Assembly: GCA_016870995.1 (NCBI GenBank)
Contig: VFZU01000057.1
Location: 1 to 35,513, forward strand
Direction of reading: 5' to 3'
DNA length: 35,513 nt
DNA from: Acidobacteriota bacterium
Lineage (GTDB): Bacteria; Acidobacteriota; Terriglobia; Bryobacterales; Bryobacteraceae
How positions within the stretch are numbered: the stretch's first letter is position 1; each line of letters starts with the position of its first letter. Below, in pieces: positions 8,029 through 16,412 of the stretch. A program made the translations under genes and the position numbers. The notes beneath the pieces are model-generated. The model did no database searches. It was not told the origin of the DNA and saw only the letters and a list, made by a program, of their open reading frames with translations.

Positions 8029-8991
8029 ATGCTGGAAAAACATCACTTTCTGGGTGTCGACGCAATTCTCGCCTCCCCGCGCATGCGGGAGCTGTTCCTG
8101 CAGATTCGCAAGGCAGCCCAATCGAACGCGTCTATCCTGTTGCTCGGCGAATCCGGCAGTGGTAGAGAGATCGTCGCCCGCGCCATCCACCACTTTTCCG
8201 ACCGCCAGCCTAAGCCCTTCGTCGACCTCAGTTGCGCCGCCTTGCCCGACGATCTCGTGGAATCAGAGCTTTTTGGCCAAGAGCGCGGTGCATTCCACGG
8301 CGCCTACGCAGCCAAGCAAGGGCTCCTCGAACTCGCTCATGAAGGTAGCCTCTTCCTTGATGAGATTGGTGCGCTCGACAATCGCCTCCAATCCAAGCTC
8401 CTGCGCGTCCTCGACACCGGTACCTTCTACCGTCTGGGCGCAGTAAAGCAATCGAGGGCCAACGTCCGCGTCGTCGCCGCCACCAACTATCCGCTCCTCG
8501 ACGAAATCCGCAAGTCCAACTTCCGCGAAGACCTTTACCACCGCATCGGCCAGATCACCCTCACCATTCCGCCACTCCGTGAGCGCCCCGAGGATATCGA
8601 GGCCCTCGCCATTCACTTCCTGAATCAGCAAAACCCCGAAATGCGGTTCGCCTCCGACGCGATGATGACGCTCTACGCCTACCATTGGCCGGGCAACGTC
8701 CGCGAACTCCGCAACACGGTCCTGCGCTCAGCCTTGATGGCCAAGGGTCCTCTCCTCCACGCCGACGATATCGTCTTCTCACTGCGATCGCTCGAAGCCG
8801 CTCGCTCGCAAAGCTGCGACTTTGGCATCGCCGGGCTGGAACAAGCCCTGATCCGTCGCGCGCTCGAAGAATCAGGCGGCCACCGCCAACGCACCGCAGA
8901 TTCTCTGGGCATTTCCCGATCCTCCCTTTCGAGAAAGATCCGTACCTATGGCCTCGCCGTCGCCTCACCCTCATCACGCAGGTTCTCATGA
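8029..8991 (+). CDS. Sigma-54 activator-like AAA+ protein (bEBP) with altered Walker A and GAFTGA motifs, plus Fis-type HTH
   Basis: The 320-residue protein has no receiver domain. The AAA+ core spans ~8-235: Walker A GESGSGRE (40-47), Walker B SLFLDE (107-112), the sensor/arginine region FREDLYHRI and WPGNVREL. A Fis-type helix-turn-helix sits at ~265-305 (RTADSLGISRSSLSRKI). Two key positions are unusual. The Walker A lysine is arginine (AGA codon at R46), and the sigma-54-contacting GAFTGA loop reads GAFHGA (87-92). Both usually matter for ATP hydrolysis and sigma-54 remodelling, so this may be a DNA-binding regulator that no longer activates sigma-54 in the standard way. It overlaps the PilZ gene in an ATGA junction. 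Confidence 0.85.
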   Translation: MLEKHHFLGVDAILASPRMRELFLQIRKAAQSNASILLLGESGSGREIVARAIHHFSDRQPKPFVDLSCAALPDDLVESELFGQERGAFHGAYAAKQGLLELAHEGSLFLDEIGALDNRLQSKLLRVLDTGTFYRLGAVKQSRANVRVVAATNYPLLDEIRKSNFREDLYHRIGQITLTIPPLRERPEDIEALAIHFLNQQNPEMRFASDAMMTLYAYHWPGNVRELRNTVLRSALMAKGPLLHADDIVFSLRSLEAARSQSCDFGIAGLEQALIRRALEESGGHRQRTADSLGISRSSLSRKIRTYGLAVASPSSRRFS

Positions 8992-9290
8992 ACGCCGTCC
9001 GTTCCGCGCCCGTTAACTGGGAAGACCGCCGCTCTGAAGCTCGCCTCAAGGCCAATGGCACCGTCACCCTCCGGCTCAATGAGGAATATCAGGTCCCTTT
9101 CGACGCTCGCCTGATGGATATCTCCGCGTCTGGCTTCCGCGTCCGCCATGCCAATACAGAGCTACACTCCGGTCAGGAGTGTGACTTCACCCTCCCCGGC
9201 ACTCGTGGCAAGGCCAAGGTCGTCTGGAACAGAACCACGCCGGATTTCATCGAAACCGGATTTTTTATTCTCATTCACGATACCGCCTGA
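8988..9290 (+). CDS. Stand-alone PilZ domain protein (c-di-GMP receptor)
   Basis: The 100-residue protein consists of a single PilZ domain. The N-terminal R-x-x-x-R switch is DRRSEAR, and the D/N-x-S-x-x-G motif is present as DISASGFRV, so c-di-GMP binding is likely. The ATG at 8988 overlaps the TGA of the AAA+ gene (ATGA), giving translational coupling. The HD-GYP/GGDEF enzyme lies divergently just upstream of the pair. I infer that the PilZ protein reads the c-di-GMP level and may act with the coupled AAA+ protein, either by direct contact or on the same output. It has no signal peptide or membrane segment. Confidence 0.85.
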   Translation: MNAVRSAPVNWEDRRSEARLKANGTVTLRLNEEYQVPFDARLMDISASGFRVRHANTELHSGQECDFTLPGTRGKAKVVWNRTTPDFIETGFFILIHDTA

Positions 9291-9348
9291 TTCTTTCACC
9301 CAGAGGCAAGTGTTTCAAGTACACTAACAAGGGAGAAAGCACGTACGG

Positions 9349-11457
9349 ATGCAAGCCTATCGATCGGAGCCCGGCCTAGGGCGACCGTTCCGAACGCAGA
9401 CGGAAATTCTGGAATCGAACGAACTGCTTCGAGCCTTCCGTCTCATGTATCTTTCCCGGCGCATTGACGACCGGGAAATCCTCCTCAAACGCCAGAATAA
9501 GATCTACTTCCAGGTCTCCGCCGCTGGCCACGAGGCGATTCAAGTAGCAGCCGCCATGGCCTCTCAGCCTGGCTACGATTGGTATCACCTCTACTACCGC
9601 GACCGGGCATTCGCCCTTGCCCTCGGCATTACCCCCGAACAGATGTTCCTCCAGGCGGTTGGCGCTGCGGCCGACACCATGAGCGGTGGCCGCCAGATGC
9701 CCTCCCACTGGTCCTCACGCGATCTCCACATCATCTCCGGCAGCTCCCCCACAGGCAGCCAGTATCTGCACGCCATCGGCTGCGCACACGCCTCTCGATA
9801 CCTCAAACAGAACCCCGACGAAGTCACCGTGGTCTCTAGCGGCGACGGTGCCACTAGCGAGGGCGAATTCTGGGAAGCCGTCAACCTTGCCTGCCTCCAT
9901 CGCTACCCGGTGATCTTCCTCATCGAGGACAACGGCTACGCCATCAGCGTTCCCGTCGAATACCAGACTCCCGGCGGCAGCATCTCGAAACTCCTCGCCA
10001 GCTTCCCTGGCCTGCTGCGTCTCGAAGCCGACGGCCTCGACTTCCGCGCCAGCTTCAACACGATGGCCGAAGCCGTCGCACATTGCCGGGCAGGCTTGGG
10101 TCCGGTCCTCGTCCACGCTAAAGTCATCCGTCCTTACTCGCACTCTCTGAGCGACGACGAGCGTTTCTACAAATCCACTGCCGAACGCGCCCGCGAAGCC
10201 GAGCAGGATCCGATCGAGCGCCTCTTCCGCGAACTCGTCGAAGAGGGTCTCTTCAACGAAGCCGATCTCAAAACCGTCATGGCGGAGTGCGATCTCGAAG
10301 TACAGCAAGCTGCCGATCTTGCCCTAACTCACCCGCCGCCCCCTGTTGACTCGATTTTCGACAACCTCTACTCGCCCTCGATCAACATCGCCGGCCCAGC
10401 CTTCGAGTCCCTTCCCGAGTTCCGCGGCGAACCCCGCACGATGGTCGACACCATCAACCAAACGCTCGCCGAAGAAATGCGACGCGATGATCGAATCCTC
10501 GTCTTCGGCGAAGACGTCGCCGATTGCAGCCGCGAAGAACTCCTCGATGAAGTGAAGGGTAAAGGCGGCGTCTTTAAAACCACCTGGGGCCTCCAGCGCG
10601 AATTCGGCTCAACGCGCGTCTTCAACACGCCCATCGCCGAGGCCGGCATTGTCGGCCGCGCCATCGGTCTGTCTCTCCGCGGCCTCAAGCCCGCCGCCGA
10701 AATCCAGTTCTTCGATTACATCTGGCCCGCCATGATGCAGATCCGCGACGAGATGGCCAATATGCGCTGGCGCAGCAATGGCGCATGGTCCTGCCCCGCG
10801 GTCATCCGCGTCCCCATCGGCGGCTACCTCACCGGAGGCGCTGTCTATCACAGCCAGTGCGGCGAATCGATCTTCACGCACATCCCCGGCTTGCGCGTTG
10901 TCTTCCCATCCAACGCTCTCGACGCCTGCGGTCTTTTGAGAACCGCACTCCGCGCCGACGATCCTGTGCTATTTCTGGAACATAAGAAACTTTACCGGGA
11001 GCCCTATAACCGTAGTCCGCACCCCGGTGAAAATTTCACCATCCCGTTTGGGAAAGCCAATACGGTAAAGTCTGGCCAGCATTTAACCATCCTCTGTTAC
11101 GGGGCGCTGGTCAAAAAATCGCTCGACGCCGCGCAGTTACTTGAAAAACGGAACCAGGCAAAAAAGGTCGAAGTCATTGACCTCCGCAGCCTCGCTCCGT
11201 ATGATTGGACTGCGATTGCCGAAAGCGTGCGGCGTACAAGCCGCGTGTTGATTGCCCATGAAGATGTCTTGAGTTGGGGCTTCGGTGCCGAACTCGCAGC
11301 CAGGATCGCAGACGAACTGTTCTCCGATCTCGATGCGCCCGTCGCCAGAGTCGCCGCAAAAGACACCTGGGTTGCTTATCACCCCTCGTTGGAGGATGTC
11401 ATCCTCCCGCAGGTTGAGGACTTGGTTCGCGAAGGCGAAAGGCTGTTGGCTTACTGA
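9349..11457 (+). CDS. 2-oxoacid (branched-chain type) dehydrogenase E1, alpha and beta fused in one chain
   Basis: The 702-residue enzyme contains both halves of a thiamine-diphosphate E1. The alpha half (residues ~25-330) has the ThDP motif GDG (165-167) through N195 in IEDNGYAIS. The beta half (from ~363) starts [20 protein letters not shown] and carries [19 protein letters not shown] and the transketolase C-terminal domain ending [10 protein letters not shown]. Fused E1 alpha/beta of this type acts on branched-chain 2-oxoacids or a related substrate, feeding an E2 acyltransferase. No E2 or E3 gene is in the window, so the partner is elsewhere. The start is the ATG at 9349, with a GGGAGAAAG stretch about 10-20 bp upstream. 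The gene is followed by tatA 42 bp downstream. Confidence 0.9.
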   Translation: MQAYRSEPGLGRPFRTQTEILESNELLRAFRLMYLSRRIDDREILLKRQNKIYFQVSAAGHEAIQVAAAMASQPGYDWYHLYYRDRAFALALGITPEQMFLQAVGAAADTMSGGRQMPSHWSSRDLHIISGSSPTGSQYLHAIGCAHASRYLKQNPDEVTVVSSGDGATSEGEFWEAVNLACLHRYPVIFLIEDNGYAISVPVEYQTPGGSISKLLASFPGLLRLEADGLDFRASFNTMAEAVAHCRAGLGPVLVHAKVIRPYSHSLSDDERFYKSTAERAREAEQDPIERLFRELVEEGLFNEADLKTVMAECDLEVQQAADLALTHPPPPVDSIFDNLYSPSINIAGPAFESLPEFRGEPRTMVDTINQTLAEEMRRDDRILVFGEDVADCSREELLDEVKGKGGVFKTTWGLQREFGSTRVFNTPIAEAGIVGRAIGLSLRGLKPAAEIQFFDYIWPAMMQIRDEMANMRWRSNGAWSCPAVIRVPIGGYLTGGAVYHSQCGESIFTHIPGLRVVFPSNALDACGLLRTALRADDPVLFLEHKKLYREPYNRSPHPGENFTIPFGKANTVKSGQHLTILCYGALVKKSLDAAQLLEKRNQAKKVEVIDLRSLAPYDWTAIAESVRRTSRVLIAHEDVLSWGFGAELAARIADELFSDLDAPVARVAAKDTWVAYHPSLEDVILPQVEDLVREGERLLAY

Positions 11458-11462
11458 GGTCC

Positions 11463-11474
11463 GGCAAATTTGCC
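11463..11474. promoter_or_regulatory. 12-bp perfect palindrome upstream of tatA
   Basis: GGCAAATTTGCC is a perfect palindrome placed 26 bp upstream of the tatA ATG and overlapping a weak -10-like CATACT. It could be a dimer-binding operator. Function is not demonstrable from one copy. Confidence 0.3.
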
Positions 11475-11499
11475 ATACTGAGGAAAGAAGGAAAGAATT

Positions 11500-11688
11500 A
11501 TGCCGAATCTAGGACCGATGGAATTAGTGCTCATTCTCGGAGTTGCCCTGCTGCTGTTTGGTGGCCGCAAGCTCCCCGAATTGGCCAAGGGTATGGGTGA
11601 AGGGATCAAGAACTTCAAGAACGCCTTGAAGGAAGAGCCCCCGCCGCCGCCCGCACCCCCGGCTGAACCCACACAACCCAAGGCCTAA
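11500..11688 (+). CDS. tatA: Twin-arginine translocase subunit TatA/TatE
   Basis: The 62-residue protein has the classic TatA layout: a short N-terminal periplasmic segment ([12 protein letters not shown]), one transmembrane helix (~8-20), the [20 protein letters not shown] amphipathic helix, and a short proline-rich tail. It forms the protein-conducting part of the Tat system in the cytoplasmic membrane. TatB and TatC are not in the window. At least two neighbours (the propeller at 4224 and the DUF1501 protein at 33708) carry Tat signals and would use it. The start is supported by a GAAGGAAAG ribosome binding site. It is followed by a convergent ligase gene. Confidence 0.93.
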   Translation: MPNLGPMELVLILGVALLLFGGRKLPELAKGMGEGIKNFKNALKEEPPPPPAPPAEPTQPKA

Positions 11689-11702
11689 GAGCCACTACAA
11701 TT

Positions 11703-13481
11703 TCAATCTTGAAGGAGTTCACCGCGCCCGGTGAACTCCTTTATGCTTTCTGGGTTTGCCAGGGCGTTCAGATTCTTCGACACCCTTCCATGCACTGCGT
11801 CCCGCACTGCTGCTTCTGAAATCTTGCCGCTCACTGTCCTCGGAATCGCTCCCACCTCCAGAATCTTCTTCGGCACATGATGTGGGCTCGCCTCTCGCTT
11901 CAATCTCCCACGAATCTTCTCTCGCACTGCCTCGTCCATCGCGAAGCCTCCCCGCATTTTCACAAACAACACGATCCGCACATCCCCCTTCCACTCCTGC
12001 CCAATCGCCACAGCCTCTTCCAGTTCCTCCACTGCCTCCACCTGCCGATAAATCTCCGCCGTGCCTATGCGGATCCCTCCTGGGTTCAACGTTGTATCCG
12101 ACCGGCCATAGATCACAAACCCACCGGTTTCGCTCGATTGCATCGCCCAGTCCCCATGACACCAAACGCCCTCAAAGCGCGCGAAATAAGCTTCCTTGAA
12201 CTTCGCCCCATCCGTGTCATTCCAGAACCCCAACGGCATCGACGGAAACGGATTCACACACACCAGTTCCCCCGCCTCATCCCACACCCGCCGCCCCTGC
12301 TCATTCCAGATCTGCACATCCATCCCCAACCCTGCCACCTGGATCTCGCCCCGCTTCACGACGCCCAGCGGATTGCCCAGCACAAAGCACGACACAATGT
12401 CGGTCCCGCCCGAGATCGATGCCAGATGTACGTCTGGCATCACATCCCGCCACACAAAATCAAAGCTCTCGGCCAGCAAGGGTGAGCCAGTCGAAAGCAC
12501 CTGCCTCAATGCGGAAAGATTATGATGCTCCCGCGGCTTGTAGCCGGATTTCTCGAGCAGCGCCAGATACTTCGCGCTCGTCCCAAAATGCGCCACTCCA
12601 TCGCGCTCAACCATCCGCCACAGCACGCCAGCATCGGGCCACATCGGTGAGCCATGATAAAGCACCAGCACCGCGCGCGAAGCCAGCCCAACCGCAAGCC
12701 AGTTCCACATCATCCACCCGCAAGTCGTGTAGTAAAACAGCCGCTCCCCGGGCTGCACATCCACATGCAGCAAATGCTCCTTCACCAATTGCACCAGCGT
12801 CCCTCCGCTGGAATGCACAATGCACTTCGGCAACCCCGTCGTCCCGCTCGAAAACAAAATGAACAGCGCATGTTTCGGGCTCAATCGCTCAAATCGCAAT
12901 TCCGCATCACCACCAACCCCAATCCCCTCAATGAAGTGTGTCGCCTCAATCCATGGCACGGCACGCACCACTTCTTCAATCCGCTCGGCCAACTCAAAGC
13001 GCTTCCCCCCAAACTCATACCAGGCCGTCGTAAACAACAACCTCGGCTTCAGTTGCGCAAACCGGTCAATGATCCCCGAAGCTCCAAAGTCTGGCGAACA
13101 CGACGACCACACGGCCCCAACACTCGCCACCGCCAGCATCAGCGCCACCGTCTCTGGCCGGTTCGGCAGCAGCCCCACCACACGATCTCCTGCAATGATT
13201 CCGTGTCCTCGCAGCAGTTGCGCGTAGCAGGCCACAGCCCGCTTCAAATCCTCTCCGCTCCACTGTTCTTCAGCTCCGCTCTCATCCCGGTAGAGCAATG
13301 CCGGCCCAGCCCCGCAGCCTCGCAGCAACACCTCCGCAAAGTTGAACTCCCCATCAGGCAACTCAGCATATCGTCGCAGCAATGCCCAGAAGGCCTCTCC
13401 CTCGGCTACACTCCACGCATGCAACTCTGCATAGTCAGCCTTCCCAGCCAACGCTAGGAATCTAGCAAGATGGGTTTGCAT
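11703..13481 (-). CDS. Acetoacetate-CoA ligase
   Basis: The 592-residue adenylate-forming enzyme would convert acetoacetate, ATP and CoA to acetoacetyl-CoA. P-loop-like FSSGTTGLPKCIVHSSGGTL, the adenylate-binding region ISGGTDIVSCF, GRSDTTLNPGGIRIG and C-terminal RTVSGKISE with the catalytic lysine are all present. The GG-W-M-M-W-N-type segment (CGWMMWNWL) is typical of acetoacetate-CoA ligases rather than acetyl-CoA synthetases. The family is usually about 650 residues; this one is shorter mainly at the N-terminus. Its start overlaps the end of fahA by 20 bp. The fahA product is acetoacetate, so the pair forms the end of tyrosine degradation. Confidence 0.9.
   Translation of the reverse strand: MQTHLARFLALAGKADYAELHAWSVAEGEAFWALLRRYAELPDGEFNFAEVLLRGCGAGPALLYRDESGAEEQWSGEDLKRAVACYAQLLRGHGIIAGDRVVGLLPNRPETVALMLAVASVGAVWSSCSPDFGASGIIDRFAQLKPRLLFTTAWYEFGGKRFELAERIEEVVRAVPWIEATHFIEGIGVGGDAELRFERLSPKHALFILFSSGTTGLPKCIVHSSGGTLVQLVKEHLLHVDVQPGERLFYYTTCGWMMWNWLAVGLASRAVLVLYHGSPMWPDAGVLWRMVERDGVAHFGTSAKYLALLEKSGYKPREHHNLSALRQVLSTGSPLLAESFDFVWRDVMPDVHLASISGGTDIVSCFVLGNPLGVVKRGEIQVAGLGMDVQIWNEQGRRVWDEAGELVCVNPFPSMPLGFWNDTDGAKFKEAYFARFEGVWCHGDWAMQSSETGGFVIYGRSDTTLNPGGIRIGTAEIYRQVEAVEELEEAVAIGQEWKGDVRIVLFVKMRGGFAMDEAVREKIRGRLKREASPHHVPKKILEVGAIPRTVSGKISEAAVRDAVHGRVSKNLNALANPESIKEFTGRGELLQD
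11712..11741. terminator. 13-bp inverted repeat between convergent tatA and the ligase gene
   Basis: AAGGAGTTCACCG (11712-11724) is mirrored by CGGTGAACTCCTT (11729-11741) with a 4-nt loop. It lies just after tatA and inside the last codons of the convergent acetoacetate-CoA ligase gene. The plus-strand tail is TTATGCTTTCT, only moderately T-rich. I read it as a likely terminator for tatA and possibly for the ligase operon. Confidence 0.6.
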
Positions 13482-14502
13482 AAATTCGATTCCTCAACTC
13501 CCCAAACCCAATCTTGCCGCAGTACCCGCGTAGCACAACTTCGTCTCCATCTTCAAGAAACGGCCCGCCCCGCTCAAGCAAGCTCCCGCCATCCGGCCCA
13601 CTGATCGTTCCCGATCCGATCAGATCCCCCACACAGAATTGAATCCCCGCGCTCCGCAAGTGAGCCAGTTGCTGCCCATGGCTCCAGTACATCCCCGCAT
13701 ACTCCATCCGCCCCAACGGCACCTCAGCACCCGCACGCACAATCCGCACCTCGATCGTCACCGCAAAATTACGCGGCTCCTCCACCTGCAAGTGCGGCAT
13801 CGCCGGAGGTTCCTGCACGGGCCCGGCAACCGCCTCGAGTGCCTCCGGCATCACCACATACGGGCTCACGCTCGTCGCAAATCCCTTCGACAAGAACGGC
13901 CCCAGCGGCACATACTCCCACCGCTGCATATCCCTTGCCGACCAATCATTCAACAACACAAAACCAGCCAGTTGATCGCACGCCTTCGGGCACAGGAAAT
14001 ACCCCATCTCTACCTCGAGATCCAGCTGCCTCGTTGGGCCAAACACTACTTCCCCGGCTTCATCCCGATACTGACCCCAGGGCCGTCGAACCAGCTCGCC
14101 AGAAACCACAACATTACTCGCCCGGCCGTTGTAGCCCGCTGGAAGGTGCAACCAGTTTTCCGGCAATGGCTTCAGCGGATCTCGAAACAGACGGCCGACA
14201 TTCTCGGCATGCTCCCGGCTCGAATAAAAGTCAACAAAATTCCCCACCGCAAAAGGCATTCTGAGTCCACCCACGGGCACTGTCGGCAACTCCCCGCCAG
14301 CTTCGATTAGCGCCCTGACATACTGGCGCAGTTCGAGCGCCTTCTCACGACCCTCGCGAAACAGTTCATTCAATGTCTCCGGCATAGAACTAAACAATGC
14401 CCGTAGATCAATCAATCCTTGGCCGTAGCGCATACCCGGCCGCGCCGGTTCGCCAAACATGCAGAAAGGCAAATTCTCCAAACCAAATTGTTCGTGCAAC
14501 AT
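13462..14502 (-). CDS. fahA: Fumarylacetoacetase
   Basis: The ~346-residue enzyme hydrolyses fumarylacetoacetate to fumarate and acetoacetate, the last step of homogentisate/tyrosine catabolism. NLPFCMFGEPARPGMRYG is the family N-terminus. PFAVGNFVDFYSSREHAENV, FGPTRQLDLEVEMGYFL, NDWSARDMQRWEYVPLGPF and the GSGTISGP region carry the metal and catalytic site (D, E, E, D, and K/S positions). It is shorter than the ~410-residue eukaryotic form but looks complete. The start is the ATG at 14502 (a GTG at 14505 precedes it). Downstream acetoacetate-CoA ligase overlaps it, linking product to next enzyme. Homogentisate dioxygenase and the isomerase are not in the window. Confidence 0.92.
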   Translation of the reverse strand: MLHEQFGLENLPFCMFGEPARPGMRYGQGLIDLRALFSSMPETLNELFREGREKALELRQYVRALIEAGGELPTVPVGGLRMPFAVGNFVDFYSSREHAENVGRLFRDPLKPLPENWLHLPAGYNGRASNVVVSGELVRRPWGQYRDEAGEVVFGPTRQLDLEVEMGYFLCPKACDQLAGFVLLNDWSARDMQRWEYVPLGPFLSKGFATSVSPYVVMPEALEAVAGPVQEPPAMPHLQVEEPRNFAVTIEVRIVRAGAEVPLGRMEYAGMYWSHGQQLAHLRSAGIQFCVGDLIGSGTISGPDGGSLLERGGPFLEDGDEVVLRGYCGKIGFGELRNRIYANPSC

Positions 14503-14505
14503 CAC

Positions 14506-16395
14506 CTATGCATTAGTCTTGCGCGACTTGGGCTTTGCCGCTGCCGAAAACAATCCCGGAATGTCTTTCGCTGCCAGCGGCTTGGCAAGATAATATCCCT
14601 GCACTGCGTCAAACCCCATGGTTTTCAGTGTCTCCAGCTGCATCCGGTTCTCGATCCCCTCCACCACAGTGCGCACGCCGAGGCCCCTCGCCAGAGTCTG
14701 AAGTGAACTCAGGATCACCCGCGACTTCTCTTCCTTCTCGCAGTTCTTCACAAACGACTCCGAGATCTTGATCCCATCTACCGGAAAGTGCGCCAGATAG
14801 CGAAACGATGAGTAGCCTTCCCCAAAGTCATCCAGCCAGATCTCAACGCCAGCTTCGCGCAGTCGTTCAAGCCCTGCTGCCGTGCTGGGATTCGAGTCCA
14901 CAAAAACACTCTCAGTGATTTCAAAAACGATCTTCGCGGCCTGCAGCGCCGGTAACTTCAACAACCGATGAAACTGCTTCTCCATCACAAAACTCGGAAA
15001 GTGCCTGCCTGAGATATTGATGCTCACGGGCACCTCAAGAATCTTCGGCTCCGTCGTCCGCCAGTAATCCAATTGCCGCGCCAGTCGCTCCAAGCCATTC
15101 ATGTCCAGCCGCAGCACAAGCCCCGAATCTTCGGCGAGGCTGATAAACGAAGATGGCGAGATCACTCCCAACCGCGGATGCCGCCATCGCACCAACGCCT
15201 CAAGCAACTTCACGTTGCCGTTGGCGGGGTCGAACACCGGCTGAAATTCGAAAAAGAACTCATCGTTATCGAGAGCCTTCGAGAGATCGAACTCAAGGGA
15301 AGCTTGCTCCATCGATTTCGAAGCTCGCGAAATCGCCGACACCACCAACTCCTCCCTGCGCTGCTTGGCCAATTGCAACGCCGCGTCAGCGTTGCGCAAC
15401 ATCATGTCCCCGTTGCAGTCCATTCCTCGTGGAAAGGCAAGTCCGGCTCGCGCCGACACCTGAATATTGTTTTCGCCCAACATGACAGGCGCAGCCAGCA
15501 CTTCCAACACTCCGCGAACCAGCGCCTCAACTTCGTTGGCATCTGTGCAACTCCGGATCAACAGTCCAAACCGGTCCGATCCGAAACCTGCCACCTTGTT
15601 CCTTGCCCGCAGCGCCTGCTCGATCCGACGGCCTACTTCTTCAAGCAGCCGATCCCCCTCCGCATATCCAAACGAATCGTTCACGGCGCGAAAGCGCGCC
15701 AAATCGATAAACGCCACCGCGAAAAACGGTGCTTCAGGAGCTGAAGTCCATTCGTCCACACTTTGATCGAGTGCTTTACGGAATTCGGTCATCGACGTCA
15801 TCGCAGGTCCGGCGCCCGCGGCAGATTCTTTGCGAGCCCTCGGCGGCCGCAATTCCGTAACGTCCTCGGCTAGTGATGCTACGAGGAGTTGGCCAGAGGC
15901 GGCATCAAAAAAGGGATGCACCCGGATCTTCAATCGTCGCCATGTGCCATCCCCATGTCGCACCCGGCAATCATAGTCCTGCGGTTGCCCCGCGCGATCC
16001 GCATCAAAATGCACCCGGGCCAGTTCAAGATCGTGCGGGTGCACGATCTTCAGAAACGCATTCACATCCGAGAAGAACTCATCGGCGGGCTTTCCATAAA
16101 CTTTCTCATGCGCCGGGCTGATGTAAACATACTTATCCAAACTCCGTACGGAAAGCACCACGGGCAATTGTGCCGACACCTCATCCAACTCCGGCGCCGG
16201 CGGTGTGATTCCCAATTCAGGCCCGTGGCTGCCACCCACTCGCAACACACGCACACCACTCATCTCGTCCAGCCCACCCACTCGCCCCAACTTCCCGTGC
16301 GCCGCCCGATTTACAACTGCGATTTCTCCTTCAGCATCTAGTACGATGACACCTTCGTCGAACTGATCCATCAGCTCTCGAACTGCAGCCCACAT
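14506..16395 (-). CDS. PAS-PAS-GGDEF(degenerate)-EAL c-di-GMP phosphodiesterase
   Basis: The 629-residue cytosolic protein has an N-terminal PAS-like segment (~1-60), a PAS_3 fold with PAC (~75-185), a GGDEF-like domain (~220-355) and an EAL domain (~370-610). The cyclase motif reads GSDRF (272-276), so it is probably inactive and may bind GTP as a sensor. The phosphodiesterase motifs are intact: EALVRW (399-404), N460 in VSINISG, E492 in FEITES, LDDFGEG (521-527), K543, EGIE (579-582) and Q599. It should degrade c-di-GMP. A GAGGAGGG ribosome site 8 bp upstream fixes the ATG at 16395. It lies directly upstream of fahA with almost no gap. Confidence 0.92.
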   Translation of the reverse strand: MWAAVRELMDQFDEGVIVLDAEGEIAVVNRAAHGKLGRVGGLDEMSGVRVLRVGGSHGPELGITPPAPELDEVSAQLPVVLSVRSLDKYVYISPAHEKVYGKPADEFFSDVNAFLKIVHPHDLELARVHFDADRAGQPQDYDCRVRHGDGTWRRLKIRVHPFFDAASGQLLVASLAEDVTELRPPRARKESAAGAGPAMTSMTEFRKALDQSVDEWTSAPEAPFFAVAFIDLARFRAVNDSFGYAEGDRLLEEVGRRIEQALRARNKVAGFGSDRFGLLIRSCTDANEVEALVRGVLEVLAAPVMLGENNIQVSARAGLAFPRGMDCNGDMMLRNADAALQLAKQRREELVVSAISRASKSMEQASLEFDLSKALDNDEFFFEFQPVFDPANGNVKLLEALVRWRHPRLGVISPSSFISLAEDSGLVLRLDMNGLERLARQLDYWRTTEPKILEVPVSINISGRHFPSFVMEKQFHRLLKLPALQAAKIVFEITESVFVDSNPSTAAGLERLREAGVEIWLDDFGEGYSSFRYLAHFPVDGIKISESFVKNCEKEEKSRVILSSLQTLARGLGVRTVVEGIENRMQLETLKTMGFDAVQGYYLAKPLAAKDIPGLFSAAAKPKSRKTNA

Positions 16396-16412
16396 CAGGG
16401 GAACCCTCCTCG

